DNA from: Streptantibioticus ferralitis
GTDB lineage: Bacteria; Actinomycetota; Actinomycetes; Streptomycetales; Streptomycetaceae
DNA: 64,000 nt
NCBI RefSeq assembly: GCF_029223525.1
Contig: NZ_JARHTQ010000004.1
Location: 1-64,000 of the forward strand
Direction of reading: 5' to 3'
Part shown: positions 53,107-61,824 of the stretch, one piece after another
How positions within the stretch are numbered: position 1 is the first letter of the stretch
Layout of the letters: every line of letters starts with the position of its first letter
Notes under the pieces: model-generated
What the model saw: only the letters and a program-made list of their open reading frames with translations
Database searches by the model: none
Told to the model about the DNA's origin: nothing
Made by a program: the position numbers and the translations under genes

Positions 53107-53327
53107 CCACCAACCCGGAGAGCGTGGTCGTGCGGCCGGGCACGAGCACCTTCTACGTCTCCAGCAGTGGCAACGGTTCGGTGCTGATGAGGCACGTCGA
53201 CTCAGCACGTACCTCGATGTTCCCGCCTGCTGGCGGTGACGGCCGTACGCCGGTGCGGTCCGCATCTGTGGGCAAGGCGTTCCTCGACGATCTCAACTTC
53301 GACCGGACAGGCAACGCGCTCGCATAA
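53107..53327 (+). pseudogene. Secreted SMP-30-like propeller remnant
   Basis: The frame reads NPESVVVRPGTSTFYVSSSG, NGSVLMRHVDSARTSMFPPA and GGDGRTPVRSASVGKAFLDD-LNFDRTGNALA, then stops at TAA 53325-53327. It matches internal blades of secreted SMP-30/superoxide-dismutase-like propellers but lacks both ends. A relic. Confidence 0.5.
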
Positions 53328-53525
53328 GACGTCCATGAACTGTCGGTCGGCGAGATCGGCGATGGGGCGGGCACCGCCTGTCCGGAGGACTTCAAGGAGT
53401 GCGAGCACCACCCGAGCAAGAGGACTACTCAAGTCGACAAGGCCCTCCGGAATACCGGGCGGTTTCTGTCCAGTATCGACCGTACAGTCTGCCTCACGGC
53501 ACATCAGATCTCACGGGAGCTTGCC

Positions 53526-53933
53526 ATGCACTTTGCTTCGATCCGCATCATCACGGAGGACGTCGCCCGAACCGTCGAGTTCTACGAGAGGGCCACCGGT
53601 CTGGCGGCGAAGCGGTCTACGGACGACTTCGCCGAGATCATCACGCCGAGCGGAACCCTCGCCCTTGCGAGCACCCGCACGGTGCAGGGGCTCGGTGCGC
53701 AGGCGCCCCGCCCGGCAGCCAACCACAGTGTGATCGTCGAGTTCCGCGTCGCTGATGTCGACCGCGAGTACGAAAAGCTCAAGAAGTTCGACGTCGAGAT
53801 CGTGAACGAGCCCACGACCCAGCCCTGGGGGAACCGTTCGCTGCTGTTCAGGGACCCGGACGGCAACCTGGTCAACTTCTTCGCACCGGTCACCTCGGAC
53901 GCTGTCAAGCGGTACGAGCAGCAGGGCCACTGA
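53526..53933 (+). CDS. VOC-family (glyoxalase/bleomycin-resistance fold) protein
   Basis: A 135-residue VOC protein: FASIRIITEDVARTVEFYER, VDREYEKLKKFDVEIVNEPT and QPWGNRSLLFRDPDGNLVNF-FAP, the classic betaalphabetabetabeta repeats with the DPDGN turn. ATG 53526 with GGGAG upstream. Metal-dependent isomerase, dioxygenase or resistance protein; convergent with an XRE gene. Substrate unknown. Confidence 0.9.
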   Translation: MHFASIRIITEDVARTVEFYERATGLAAKRSTDDFAEIITPSGTLALASTRTVQGLGAQAPRPAANHSVIVEFRVADVDREYEKLKKFDVEIVNEPTTQPWGNRSLLFRDPDGNLVNFFAPVTSDAVKRYEQQGH

Positions 53934-53942
53934 GCTTGTCGT

Positions 53943-54779
53943 TCAACGGCGCTTCGCGCCCGTGTCCGCGATCAGCAGCGCCAGCTTCTCGTAGCTGTCG
54001 GTGCCGGGAGTGGCGGTGAAGACCAGCAGAGCCTGGGTGTGGTCCTCGGCAAGCAGGGCCTGGCACTGGAGGTCGAGCAGGCCGACTCGCGGGTGCAGGA
54101 TGCGCTTGCTGTCGCCGTGCCGGTAGCCGATCTCGTGTCGGCTCCACAATTCGGCGAACTCCGCGCTGACGGGCAGCAGTCGGCGAATCAGCGCGGTGCT
54201 GCGTGGGCCCTGGGAACCGCGGACGTGGGCGGTGCGCAGTTGGGAGACGAAGATCCGGCTGTGCAGCTCGTGATCGCCCTCGGGGTAGATCGCGCGGGAG
54301 GCCGGATCGGTGAACCAGCGGTAGATCGCGCTGCGCTCCGGGCCGGTGAAGCAGGTCTGGTCACCCAGCAGCGCGACGGCCGGGCGGGTTTGGGCGAGGG
54401 TCTCGGAGAGATCGGTGACCACCTGCGCGGGGGTGTCCGCGAGCCGGTCCAGGACCCGCAGTACGGCGGGGCTGACGTGCTCGGCGGACGCGCCGCGCCC
54501 GGGGGTGGGGTGGCCGGCCAGCTGGAACAGATGGTCGCGTTCGTCCAGGGTCAGCCGCAGGCCGCGGGCCAGGGCCGCCGCCATCTGCTGGGAGGGCTGC
54601 GGGCCGCGTTCCTGTTCCAGCCGGATGTAGTAGTCCACCGACATACCGGCCAGCGTGGCGACGTCCTCGCGGCGCAGGCCGGGGGTGCGGCTGCGCGGGC
54701 CCTTGCGCAGCCCGACGTCCTCCGGTTGCAGGGCCTCCCGGCGGCGGCGCAGGAAGTCGGCCAGTTGGGCACGGTCCAT
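53943..54779 (-). CDS. XRE-family regulator with MmyB-like ligand domain
   Basis: A 278-residue regulator. N-terminal HTH: LADFLRRRREALQPEDVGL, RTPGLRREDVATLAGMSVDY-YIRLEQERGPQPS. The C-terminal MmyB-like domain follows (VLRVLDRLADTPAQVVTDLS; VGLLDLQCQALLAEDHTQAL). ATG 54779, 17 bp after the upstream SDR's stop. Adjacent co-directional XRE/SDR pairs of this kind are common in Streptomyces; it probably controls that SDR. Confidence 0.9.
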   Translation of the reverse strand: MDRAQLADFLRRRREALQPEDVGLRKGPRSRTPGLRREDVATLAGMSVDYYIRLEQERGPQPSQQMAAALARGLRLTLDERDHLFQLAGHPTPGRGASAEHVSPAVLRVLDRLADTPAQVVTDLSETLAQTRPAVALLGDQTCFTGPERSAIYRWFTDPASRAIYPEGDHELHSRIFVSQLRTAHVRGSQGPRSTALIRRLLPVSAEFAELWSRHEIGYRHGDSKRILHPRVGLLDLQCQALLAEDHTQALLVFTATPGTDSYEKLALLIADTGAKRR

Positions 54780-54796
54780 GGCGCCATTGTTCCAGC

Positions 54797-55690
54797 TCAG
54801 CTGTTCCCGGCTGCGTGGTCGTAGCGGACACCGGTCAGATCCTCGGACAGCTCCCACAGGCGGCGGGCGGCGACGACGTCGCTGTCTCTCGCGGTGCGCC
54901 TCTCGACCCGGGGGCGTTCCCCGCTGCGGCCACCGGGCCCGATGTAGGAGTCGCCGGGCAGGTCCTGGGTGGCCGCGTACAGCGTGGGCAGTGCTCCGTA
55001 CTCGGGCTGCCGCTGGGCGGTGAAGCGGTAGCCGGCCCGGGTCACCACGCCCTGCAGGCCGCCGATGTGCCGGTCCAGCGGGGTGGCCGCCACCCCCGGG
55101 TGTGCGCTCAACGCCCGTACGCGGCCGCCGGATTGAGTGAGGCGACGGTTGAGTTCGAGGGTGAACAACAGGTTGGCGAGCTTGGACTGCCCGTAGGCGC
55201 GCATCGGTTGGTAGCGGCGCTGCTGCCAGTTCAGGTCGGCCAGGTGGATCCGCCCGATCCGGGACAGGCCCGAGGAGACGGTGACGATCCGGTCGGTGAT
55301 CCGGGGCAGCAGAAGGTTGGTGAGCGCGAAGTGGCCCAGGTGGTTGGTGCCGATGTGCAGTTCGAAACCGTCGGCGGTCCGGCCCGGCGGCACGGCCATG
55401 ATCCCGGCGTTGTTGACCAGCAGGTCCAGCGGCCCGGACCAGGCCGCGGCGAAGTCCCGTACCGAGGCCAGGTTTGCCAGGTCCAGCTCGCGGACCTCGG
55501 TGTCGCCGGCGATGGCCGCGGCGACCGTCCGCCCCTTGGCCGGGTCGCGGACGGCCAGTACTACCCGCGCCCCGGCCCTGGCCAGTTCGCGGGCGGTGAC
55601 CATGCCCAGCCCGCTGGAGGCTCCGGTGACCACGGCCGTACGTCCGGTCAGGTCTGGCAGCGGGGCGGGGGTCCAGGTCTCGGTGGCCAT
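54797..55690 (-). CDS. Short-chain dehydrogenase (retinol dehydrogenase-like)
   Basis: A 297-residue SDR. TGASSGLG (about residues 23-30), DLLVNNAGIMAVPPGRTADG, IGTNHLGHFALTNLLLPRI, IVTVSSGLSRIG and the catalytic YGQSKLANLLFTLELNRRL are all intact. ATG 55690 has AAGGA 5 bp upstream. Encoded just before the XRE regulator. Reduces or oxidises an unknown substrate with NADP(H). Confidence 0.9.
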   Translation of the reverse strand: MATETWTPAPLPDLTGRTAVVTGASSGLGMVTARELARAGARVVLAVRDPAKGRTVAAAIAGDTEVRELDLANLASVRDFAAAWSGPLDLLVNNAGIMAVPPGRTADGFELHIGTNHLGHFALTNLLLPRITDRIVTVSSGLSRIGRIHLADLNWQQRRYQPMRAYGQSKLANLLFTLELNRRLTQSGGRVRALSAHPGVAATPLDRHIGGLQGVVTRAGYRFTAQRQPEYGALPTLYAATQDLPGDSYIGPGGRSGERPRVERRTARDSDVVAARRLWELSEDLTGVRYDHAAGNS

Positions 55691-56219
55691 GGGATGTCCT
55701 TCGCGGTGGTGGAGCGTCCGGTTCAGCAGCCACTCTCCGCCCACCCCCGCGTCCGGTGGGAGAGGAGCGTTGATCCTTGGCACAGCAGTACATGGCAAGC
55801 CTCGCCCTTCTCGGAGCACGGACGCGCCCGATCGACGTCCGGTTGGGATCAGCGTTTCCCGGACGCTGGGCGTGGCGAACTCGAAGCCGATCCGGGCCGC
55901 AGCGTTCAGCGCGCCGGCCGCAGCCCGGGTCCGACGGGGTGCCCCGGTAGACGGCTCGGTTTGCAACACTCTCCGGAGCAGTCCTGCTGGTGGCCGCCTT
56001 GCGGCCTACTCGAAAAGCCACGGAGCCGGTACCGGATGACATCCTGGAGTCAGCCGCTCGGCGACCATGACGGACTTCCCCTGGAGCGCTGGATACCGAC
56101 CCTCCCGTGAGAGGCCGACGTGGCGTAAGCCGGTCCAGGACGGGCCGGGCTGGACAGCCCCGGCCACGTCGCATCGTTTCGTTGTCAGACGGCCTGCACC
56201 GCGTCCGCTGCCGCAGATG
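55691..56219. other. Intergenic region without a confident gene (529 bp)
   Basis: Contains the promoter of the SDR/XRE pair and the 3' flank of the epimerase. A minus-strand frame with RRTRAAAGALNAAARIGFEF may be a faint TetR remnant, but the match is too weak to call. Confidence 0.35.
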
Positions 56220-57161
56220 TCACCCAGTGGTGGCCAGTCGCTCACGCCACCAGCCCACCGTCGCCTTGACCTGCTCATCGACGGGGGTGGCTCGTACCGC
56301 GAATTCGGCTTCGTAAGCGCTCGAGTCAACTACGAACGGACGGTCGAACTGGTAACGGATCTCCTTGAGTTCGCGGATCAGCGGGGAGAACACCGACGCG
56401 ACACCCAGCACGGCGGGGGACATCCGCCGCACCGCGACCGGGCCCGTTTTCGACTGAGCGGCAAGGCGGTCGACCATTTCCCGGGTGGACAGTGCGGGCT
56501 CCGTCGGGACGTGCCAGGCCCGCCCCCAGGCCCGTTCCTCGCCCGTGATCTCGACCAGGGCCCTGGCCACATCGGGGAGATAGCTCCAGCTGTGCGGGGC
56601 GTCCGGGTCCCCGAGTGTGGAGACCGGCTTGCCGCGCAGCAGTCGTGGCATGACCCGCGCGGCCAGGTGTCCACCGTCGGTCACACCGGGCCCGAAGAAG
56701 TCCGAGGCCCGTACCTCGACCGCCCTGATACGGCCCTGCTCATGGAGTTTCCGCGCCCGCTCCCAAACGGTGGCGCGTACCCGCCCCTTGGGGCCGGTCG
56801 CCGCGAGCGGCAACTCCTCGGACATGGGACCGTCCACCGGACCGTAGCCGTAGAGGTTGCCCAACATGACCAGGACCGCCCCGGTCGCCTCGGCCGCCGC
56901 GCAGACCGACGAGGCCAGCGGCGGCCATTCACTCGCCCAGCGATGGTAGGGCGGTGCGGCACAGCTGTAGATCGCGGCCGCGCCCTGCACGGCCTCGATC
57001 AGCCGCCTGCTGTCCGTCGCGTCCAACGCGATGTGCTCGATGCCGGGCTCCGGGCTTCGGCCCGACTTGGTGACAACCCGTACCGAATGGCCCTTTTCGG
57101 CCAGCAGCCGAGCAGTGGCCGCCCCGGCGGGCCCGCATCCCATAACCACATAGAGGCTCAC
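56220..57161 (-). CDS. NAD-dependent epimerase/dehydratase-like protein
   Basis: A 313-residue extended SDR. Rossmann start MSLYVVMGCGPAGAATARLL (GxGxxGxxxA), ALDATDSRRLIEAVQGAAAI, VLVMLGNLYGYGPVDGPMSE (the YGYG of the family), and SWSYLPDVARALVEITGEER. Like actinobacterial proteins annotated NAD-dependent epimerase; the catalytic YxxxK is not clear, the WERARKLHEQG segment standing near that place. GTG 57161. Single gene. Confidence 0.85.
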   Translation of the reverse strand: MSLYVVMGCGPAGAATARLLAEKGHSVRVVTKSGRSPEPGIEHIALDATDSRRLIEAVQGAAAIYSCAAPPYHRWASEWPPLASSVCAAAEATGAVLVMLGNLYGYGPVDGPMSEELPLAATGPKGRVRATVWERARKLHEQGRIRAVEVRASDFFGPGVTDGGHLAARVMPRLLRGKPVSTLGDPDAPHSWSYLPDVARALVEITGEERAWGRAWHVPTEPALSTREMVDRLAAQSKTGPVAVRRMSPAVLGVASVFSPLIRELKEIRYQFDRPFVVDSSAYEAEFAVRATPVDEQVKATVGWWRERLATTG

Positions 57162-57414
57162 GCGTGCACACTAGCGCGAGTGCGTTTTGCTCGTGTGTCA
57201 GGTGTCTCAAGGGTGCGCCACGCGGAGATGGATGCCCATGGTCTCGGTCAACTTCACAGCCGTCCCGGAGCCACCGGCCTCCAGAGCGACCGCACGCCGG
57301 CGCTTGATCTGGCAAGGTGCGCAGGACCGGACGGTGCCCCACGCTCACGGCCGTTGAGTGGCGAGCCGGTTGTCCGGTACCACCGTCCATCTCAAGCCGA
57401 CCGAGGGTCACCTG

Positions 57415-57621
57415 TCACAACGCCCTCGCCTCGTCGTTGGTCAGCCCGTGACGTCGGCGGGCCGCGGCGAGCTCGGCCGATCGCTCGCCCAGCGCGCGTA
57501 GTTGGGCCCCCGAACCCTCGTTGTGTGAGCGGCGGCAGCTGATCGAAAAGCCGTGGCAACGATTCGAACACGCCCGATAGGCTCCGCACCCGCAGCGGTA
57601 CCGCGCCAACGCCCGCAGCAC
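57415..57621 (-). CDS. Possible small Cys-rich hypothetical protein
   Basis: A 68-residue frame: YRCGCGAYRACSNRCHGFSI followed by GAQLRALGERSAELAAARRR-HGLTNDEARAL. The Cys/His cluster then helix looks protein-like, but there is no recognised family and no strong RBS. It is divergent from the APH-like gene by 28 bp. Confidence 0.3.
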   Translation of the reverse strand: MLRALARYRCGCGAYRACSNRCHGFSISCRRSHNEGSGAQLRALGERSAELAAARRRHGLTNDEARAL

Positions 57622-57649
57622 TTACGAGCGTTCCCCGCCAAGGAGTTAC

Positions 57650-58555
57650 GTGCCCGACACGAAGATGCATGCCGACGAGGTCGACATCGACGCATCACTC
57701 GTAGGCCGTCTGATCGCAGCACAGTTCCCGCGATGGGCCGCGTTGCCCATCGCCGAGGTGTACTCCGCCGGCACCGACAACGCCATGTACCGACTGGGCG
57801 ACAACATGGTCGTGCGACTGCCACGGATTCCCGGCGCGGCACGACAGGTCGCCAAGGAGCAGCGCTGGCTGCCGTACCTTGCTCCGTACCTCCCGCTGGA
57901 CGTGCCGGTGCCCCTCGCCAAGGGCGTGCCGGGCGAGGGCTATGACCTGCCCTGGTCGGTGTATCGCTGGCTCGACGGCGACACCGCCTACGACGAGCCC
58001 CTCGCCGATCCGCACCAAGCTGCCGCCGACTTGGGCCGCTTCGTCACGGCTCTACGGCAGGTCGACGCCACCGGCGGGCCGGTGTCCTCTCGCGGCGGGC
58101 CGGTGATGACCCGCGACGAAGACGTGCGGGCCGCCATCCGGGACTTGGGCGCGGACGGCACGGTGGACGCGGCCGCCGTCACCGCCGCATGGGAGGAAGT
58201 CCTGCGGCTGCCGCAATGGGACGGCGAACCCGTCTGGATCCACAGCGACCTGCTGCCGGGAAACCTGCTGGTGCGCAACGGCAGACTCAGCGCCGTCATC
58301 GACTTCGGCGTACTGGGCGTCGGCGATCCCGCATGCGACATGATGGCTGCCTGGACCCTGCTCCCGGCCGAGACCCGCGATCTGTTCCGCGAGGCCGCAG
58401 CGGTCGACGACGCGACCTGGGCGCGAGGGCGCGGCTGGGCCCTGTGCTTCGGACTCACGGCCGAGCACTACTACCGCGTCAAGAACCCGGTACTCGCCAG
58501 CGTGGGCCGACGCGCGATGTTCCAGGCTCTCGCCGACTATCAGCAGCCCGCTTGA
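57650..58555 (+). CDS. Aminoglycoside phosphotransferase-family kinase
   Basis: A 301-residue APH-fold kinase. N-lobe: IAEVYSAGTDNAMYRLGDNM-VVRLPRIPGAARQVAKEQRW (Lys equivalent Arg). Catalytic loop WIHSDLLPGNLLV (HxDxxxxN) at about 197-209, and LSAVIDFGVLGVGDPACDMM-AAW for metal binding. GTG 57650 with AAGGAG 4 bp upstream. Phosphorylates a small molecule or antibiotic; many such Streptomyces genes are not resistance genes. Confidence 0.9.
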   Translation: MPDTKMHADEVDIDASLVGRLIAAQFPRWAALPIAEVYSAGTDNAMYRLGDNMVVRLPRIPGAARQVAKEQRWLPYLAPYLPLDVPVPLAKGVPGEGYDLPWSVYRWLDGDTAYDEPLADPHQAAADLGRFVTALRQVDATGGPVSSRGGPVMTRDEDVRAAIRDLGADGTVDAAAVTAAWEEVLRLPQWDGEPVWIHSDLLPGNLLVRNGRLSAVIDFGVLGVGDPACDMMAAWTLLPAETRDLFREAAAVDDATWARGRGWALCFGLTAEHYYRVKNPVLASVGRRAMFQALADYQQPA

Positions 58556-58586
58556 CCCCACCAGGCACACCGTGCGTCCGGGCACA

Positions 58587-58602
58587 GGCCGCTCCTGCGG
58601 CC
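58587..58602 (+). terminator. Small hairpin after the APH-like gene
   Basis: GGCCGC-TCCT-GCGGCC, a perfect 6-bp stem 32 bp after the stop. Weak terminator. Confidence 0.4.
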
Positions 58603-58752
58603 GCGACCCTGTTCGCGCGTGCTGTTGACGGTACACCGCCGCTGTACCCACGGGCGCGGCCCGACTTGCCAATATGGCAGCGGAGTTCGGCGCTGGCCTG
58701 GGCGGTCGGCATGCCTCGGCTCACCACTGGCGCGGACCGCGCTGTGCGTGTG

Positions 58753-59358
58753 TCAGTCGACGGCGGGCTCGGGCGTAGCGCGGGCGATGGTGGCCGCCAC
58801 GGTCGTGCAGGCGAAGCGCACCACGGAGCGCGGCTCGGCGTTCGAGGCGACGGCGCGGCTGAGTACCGCCACGACTGGTTGACCGCGACGACGAACATGG
58901 CCAGCTCATCGAGCACTTGAGGCTCGGCCGAGGAGTCCGCCAGTGCCGCGCGCACCCGTTGGCGCTGGGTGTCGAGCAGGGCGCGCACATGGCTGCTGTT
59001 CTCCTCCTTCGCTGTCGGTGACTGCGCGGCGGACTGCGCGATGAGGATCCCGCAGGGACCTCTGGGTCGGCGATCGCGCCAGGAAGACGTCGAAGAACGC
59101 CACCACCGCGCGCACCGCATCTTCGGGGTGCACCGCGAGCGCCTGCTCGTACCGGGCGCCGTAGGCCGACGCACAGCGGTCGGGGCACTGGCGGAACAGG
59201 GCGTACCTGCCCGCCGAAGGCGCCGTGAGGGGCCCGCGGCCGAGACCGGTGGCGGACCCCAGGGCATCGAGCGAGGGGTACGCGTAGCCGCGCTGCCGGA
59301 ACACGCGCTTCGCCCGGTCCAACGCCTCGTCAACGTCGAACTGCTTCCGGCCCGGCAT
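58753..59358 (-). pseudogene. TetR-family regulator with several frameshifts
   Basis: From ATG 59358: MPGRKQFDVDEALDRAKRVF, RQRGYAYPSLDALGSATGLG (TetR HTH). The frame then shifts near 59210, returns (YGARYEQALAVHPEDAVRAV), and later pieces lie in other frames (IADPEVPAG; SPTAKEENSSHVRALLDTQR; VLDELAMFVVAVNQS; VVRFACTTVAATIARATPEP) to TGA 58753-58755. At least three indels, so non-functional. A recently broken gene because nearly all blocks remain. Confidence 0.7.
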
Positions 59359-59593
59359 TCCGCACCTTGTGCCGTTCGGAAACTCGTTGCTCCTGGTCGC
59401 TGTTTGCAGTCGTTGAGCAGTTCGCCAGGGACACGAGTTCGGTGTGACCGCCAGTGGTGCTCAGGTTCGTCAACGACGGGGAGTGCATGTGATCGAGGTG
59501 CTCACGCCGCGAATTTCCGATGACCGCTCGTGGCGGCGCACCGGAATCTCAGCGTCCGCACGGATGAGGTGTTCGGCAGGGGCTAAGCAGGCG

Positions 59594-59630
59594 ACGGCGC
59601 CCACCCGAGGGAACAGCTGGTGGGCGCCGT
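59594..59630 (-). terminator. Terminator of the chaplin gene
   Basis: ACGGCGCCCACC and GGTGGGCGCCGT form a perfect 12-bp stem with a 13-nt loop, 54 bp past the chaplin stop (minus strand). Confidence 0.75.
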
Positions 59631-59683
59631 ACGCAATCCGCCTCCGCGGCGGTGCAACCCCCGTGGGGAGCACCCCGCGGCCA

Positions 59684-59923
59684 CTACTCGTTGACGCAGA
59701 GGTTGCCGTAGGTCGGGTTCAGGAGGCCGACAGCGTTGATGGTGTTCCCGCAGATGTTGAGGGGGACCTCGATCGGGACCTGGATGACGTTGCCGGAGAT
59801 GACCCCCGGAGATCCGACCGCGGCGGCACCGCCACTTGCGTTGGCTGAGGCCACCCCGGCCGCGCCCGTGACGGCCATCCCGGTAGCGGCGGTAAGCACG
59901 AGCGCCTTCGCGATACGCGGCAT
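59684..59923 (-). CDS. Short chaplin (surface amyloid protein)
   Basis: A 79-residue small chaplin. Signal peptide about 1-28 (ALVLTAATGMAVTGAAGVAS), then the chaplin domain: GSPGVISGNVIQVPIEVPLN and ICGNTINAVGLLNPTYGNLC with the two family cysteines. No LPxTG anchor, so the short, freely secreted type (ChpE-like in size). ATG 59923 with AGGA 9 bp upstream; ATG 59941 lacks an RBS. Assembles into amyloid fibrils on aerial hyphae and lowers surface tension. Confidence 0.93.
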   Translation of the reverse strand: MPRIAKALVLTAATGMAVTGAAGVASANASGGAAAVGSPGVISGNVIQVPIEVPLNICGNTINAVGLLNPTYGNLCVNE

Positions 59924-60251
59924 GCTCTCTAGTCCTTTCATGCATGAAGATCAGAGGATCACGCTTCCCGCCGATGGGATACGGCAGGGAACCTGAACAA
60001 CGCGCAGCAGCTCGATTTGACGCGCAGTTCCCCTCGAACAGGTGAATAGCGGGGTGCTATCGGCGCCGGAGAACTGGTTGAGCGGAGCGATGAGGCTTCG
60101 TGCTGCCCGACGCGTCGGTCGACAGCACGCGTGTCCGCTGCGCGTCGGTTGTGCCGAGGTAGGCACGTTTGGAAATAGTTGAAAGTTCATCTACGTTGGA
60201 TGGGTGAGCGACGCCCCGGTCGCTCCTGTTCCATCACGAGGTGCTGCTTCC

Positions 60252-60863
60252 ATGACGATCGCCGACCGCGGCCTGCTGTCTCTCGACCCCGCCGCCCAGG
60301 ACCTGCTGTTCCGCGAGGCCCGCACGGCCAACACCTTCACCGACGAGCCCGTCACCGACGAGCAGATCAGGGCCGTCTACGACCTGGTCAAGTACGCCCC
60401 GACGGCCTTCAACCAGCAGCCGATGCGCATCGTCCTGGTCCGCTCCGCCGAGGCCCGCGAGCGCCTGGTCTCCCACCTGGCCGACGGCAACAAGGAGAAG
60501 ACCGCCAAGGCCCCGCTGGTCGCCATCCTGGCCGCCGACCACGAATTCCACCAGGAGCTCCCGCGGGTCTTCCCCCACTTCCCGCAGGCAAAGGACGTCT
60601 TCTTCGGCGAGCGCCCGGTGCGGGAGCAGGCCGGCTCCTTCAACACCGCACTCCAGATCGGCTACTTCATTCTCGGCGTGCGCGCGGCCGGCCTTGCCGC
60701 CGGGCCGATGACCGGCTTCGACGCCGACGGCCTCAGCAAGGAGTTCTTCCCGGACGGTGACCACCGGGCGCTGGCCGTGGTGAACATAGGCAAGCCGGGC
60801 GAGAACGCCTGGCGCCCTCGCTCCCCGCGTCTGGAGTACGACGAGGTGGTCACCACCGTCTGA
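60252..60863 (+). CDS. Nitroreductase-family protein (RutE/malonic semialdehyde reductase-like)
   Basis: A 203-residue FMN-dependent nitroreductase-fold protein. LLFREARTANTFTDEPVTDE, KYAPTAFNQQPMRIVLVRSA, QIGYFILGVRAAGLAAGPMT-GFDADGLSKEFFPDGDHRAL and VNIGKPGENAWRPRSPRLEY are RutE/HadB-type. ATG 60252 is chosen; GTG 60204 in frame is possible. Reduces small aldehydes/enals or nitro compounds with NAD(P)H. Single gene followed by a strong hairpin. Confidence 0.9.
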   Translation: MTIADRGLLSLDPAAQDLLFREARTANTFTDEPVTDEQIRAVYDLVKYAPTAFNQQPMRIVLVRSAEARERLVSHLADGNKEKTAKAPLVAILAADHEFHQELPRVFPHFPQAKDVFFGERPVREQAGSFNTALQIGYFILGVRAAGLAAGPMTGFDADGLSKEFFPDGDHRALAVVNIGKPGENAWRPRSPRLEYDEVVTTV

Positions 60864-60919
60864 CCCTGCCGCAGCCTCCCTGCCACCATCACCCTCATCC
60901 GGTGAGCGTGACTGCGCGC

Positions 60920-60946
60920 GGCGCGGCGTCGGGTCGACGCCGCGCC
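60920..60946 (+). terminator. Terminator after the nitroreductase gene
   Basis: GGCGCGGCGTCG-GGT-CGACGCCGCGCC, a perfect 12-bp stem with a 3-nt loop, 57 bp after the stop. Confidence 0.75.
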
Positions 60947-61157
60947 GCCCGCTACGCAGCCGCACAGCCGGCCCCATCGAACGCCGCCCGGGAGAGCGGG
61001 CGTGGGTGGACGCGGCTCGACCATCGCGACTGGCCATGCCTGTTCCGTATCGGCCCATACGGAACAGTCTTGGACGTAGACGCGGACCGTTCCCGGTGTG
61101 GTGGCGTCGGCCCGTCGTGTTCTGGCGCCAAGTCGATTCGAGCCAGCCACAACAGAT

Positions 61158-61316
61158 TTGACTGCACGTCAATTTCGCGGCGAGGAGCGTGGCCAGGGGG
61201 CGTGCGGCGCCTGCACGGTGCTGGTCGATGGCGAGCGAATCCTGTCGTGTCTCGCCTTGGCGGTCCAGTGCGACGGACGTTCAGTCGCCACGGTTGAGGG
61301 GCTTGGAGCAGGTGGC
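61158..61316 (+). pseudogene. Remnant of a [2Fe-2S] xanthine-dehydrogenase-type subunit
   Basis: [20 protein letters not shown] and [20 protein letters not shown] match the plant-type 2Fe-2S loop (GxCGACTV...NSCL) and the start of the helical domain of molybdenum hydroxylase small subunits. No start and no C-terminal half. A relic upstream of the lasso cluster. Confidence 0.55.
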
Positions 61317-61441
61317 GCGCACAACGGCATCGGCCCCCTCCTTTGGCGCTGGCACCCCACCGGTACATCGGTGGCGCTATTACCCAGTTCATAGGTAAAT
61401 AAACATGCTTGAGTCATATTCACCGCTAATTGATGACAAAA

Positions 61442-61465
61442 CGTAAGCCGCCAGGGTGGCTTACG
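61442..61465. promoter_or_regulatory. Inverted repeat upstream of the lasso precursor
   Basis: CGTAAGCC-N8-GGCTTACG is a perfect 8-bp inverted repeat at the edge of an A/T-rich 70-bp patch (61370-61440), 95 bp before the precursor ATG. An operator or a terminator of upstream transcription. Confidence 0.45.
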
Positions 61466-61559
61466 GCCAATCGGTGTGGCGCACCTTGACGTGTGCAGGT
61501 GTCAATGGTCTGGAGGGAAGCGGAAGACCCGCTCCCGGGAACCGGAGGATGTGATCACC

Positions 61560-61700
61560 ATGAGCGAGACACTGGCCACCGAGTCCGCCGACGTCTACGA
61601 GCCCCCGATGCTGGCGGAAGCCGGCGACTACACCGAGCTCACCCAGGGAGTCGAAGGGATTACGCCGGAGGGGTACCACGCCCACTGGGTCGGCGTGTAA
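61560..61700 (+). CDS. Lasso peptide precursor (A protein)
   Basis: A 46-residue precursor. The leader (residues 1-29) contains Y13-xx-P16-x-L18-xxx-G22-x5-T28, the YxxPxLxxxGxxxxxT recognition pattern of actinobacterial lasso leaders bound by the RRE protein, with Thr at position -2. Predicted core (30-46) is GVEGITPEGYHAHWVGV: Gly1 and Glu8 would form an 8-residue macrolactam, leaving a 9-residue tail with Tyr10, His11, His13 and Trp14 as possible plugs. ATG 61560 is the only start giving this leader. The cyclase follows, then the RRE and protease genes. Confidence 0.9.
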   Translation: MSETLATESADVYEPPMLAEAGDYTELTQGVEGITPEGYHAHWVGV

Positions 61701-61706
61701 TCGCGT

Positions 61707-61753
61707 GCCGGGTGCTGGCTCCGCCCCTCGCTGGGCGAGGGTCGGCACCCGGC
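61707..61753 (+). terminator. Nested hairpin between lasso precursor and cyclase
   Basis: GCCGGGTGC (61707-61715) pairs perfectly with GCACCCGGC (61745-61753) around an inner CCCTCGC-TGG-GCGAGGG hairpin. Placed 6 bp after the precursor stop, it probably acts as an attenuator or mRNA-protecting structure so that more precursor than enzyme is made. Confidence 0.6.
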
Positions 61754-61824
61754 CGCGACCCGCGCGACTCGTTCCGGAGTCGCCTCCTGCCACTCGCGCC
61801 CGCCTCACTGCACTGGACAGGCCC

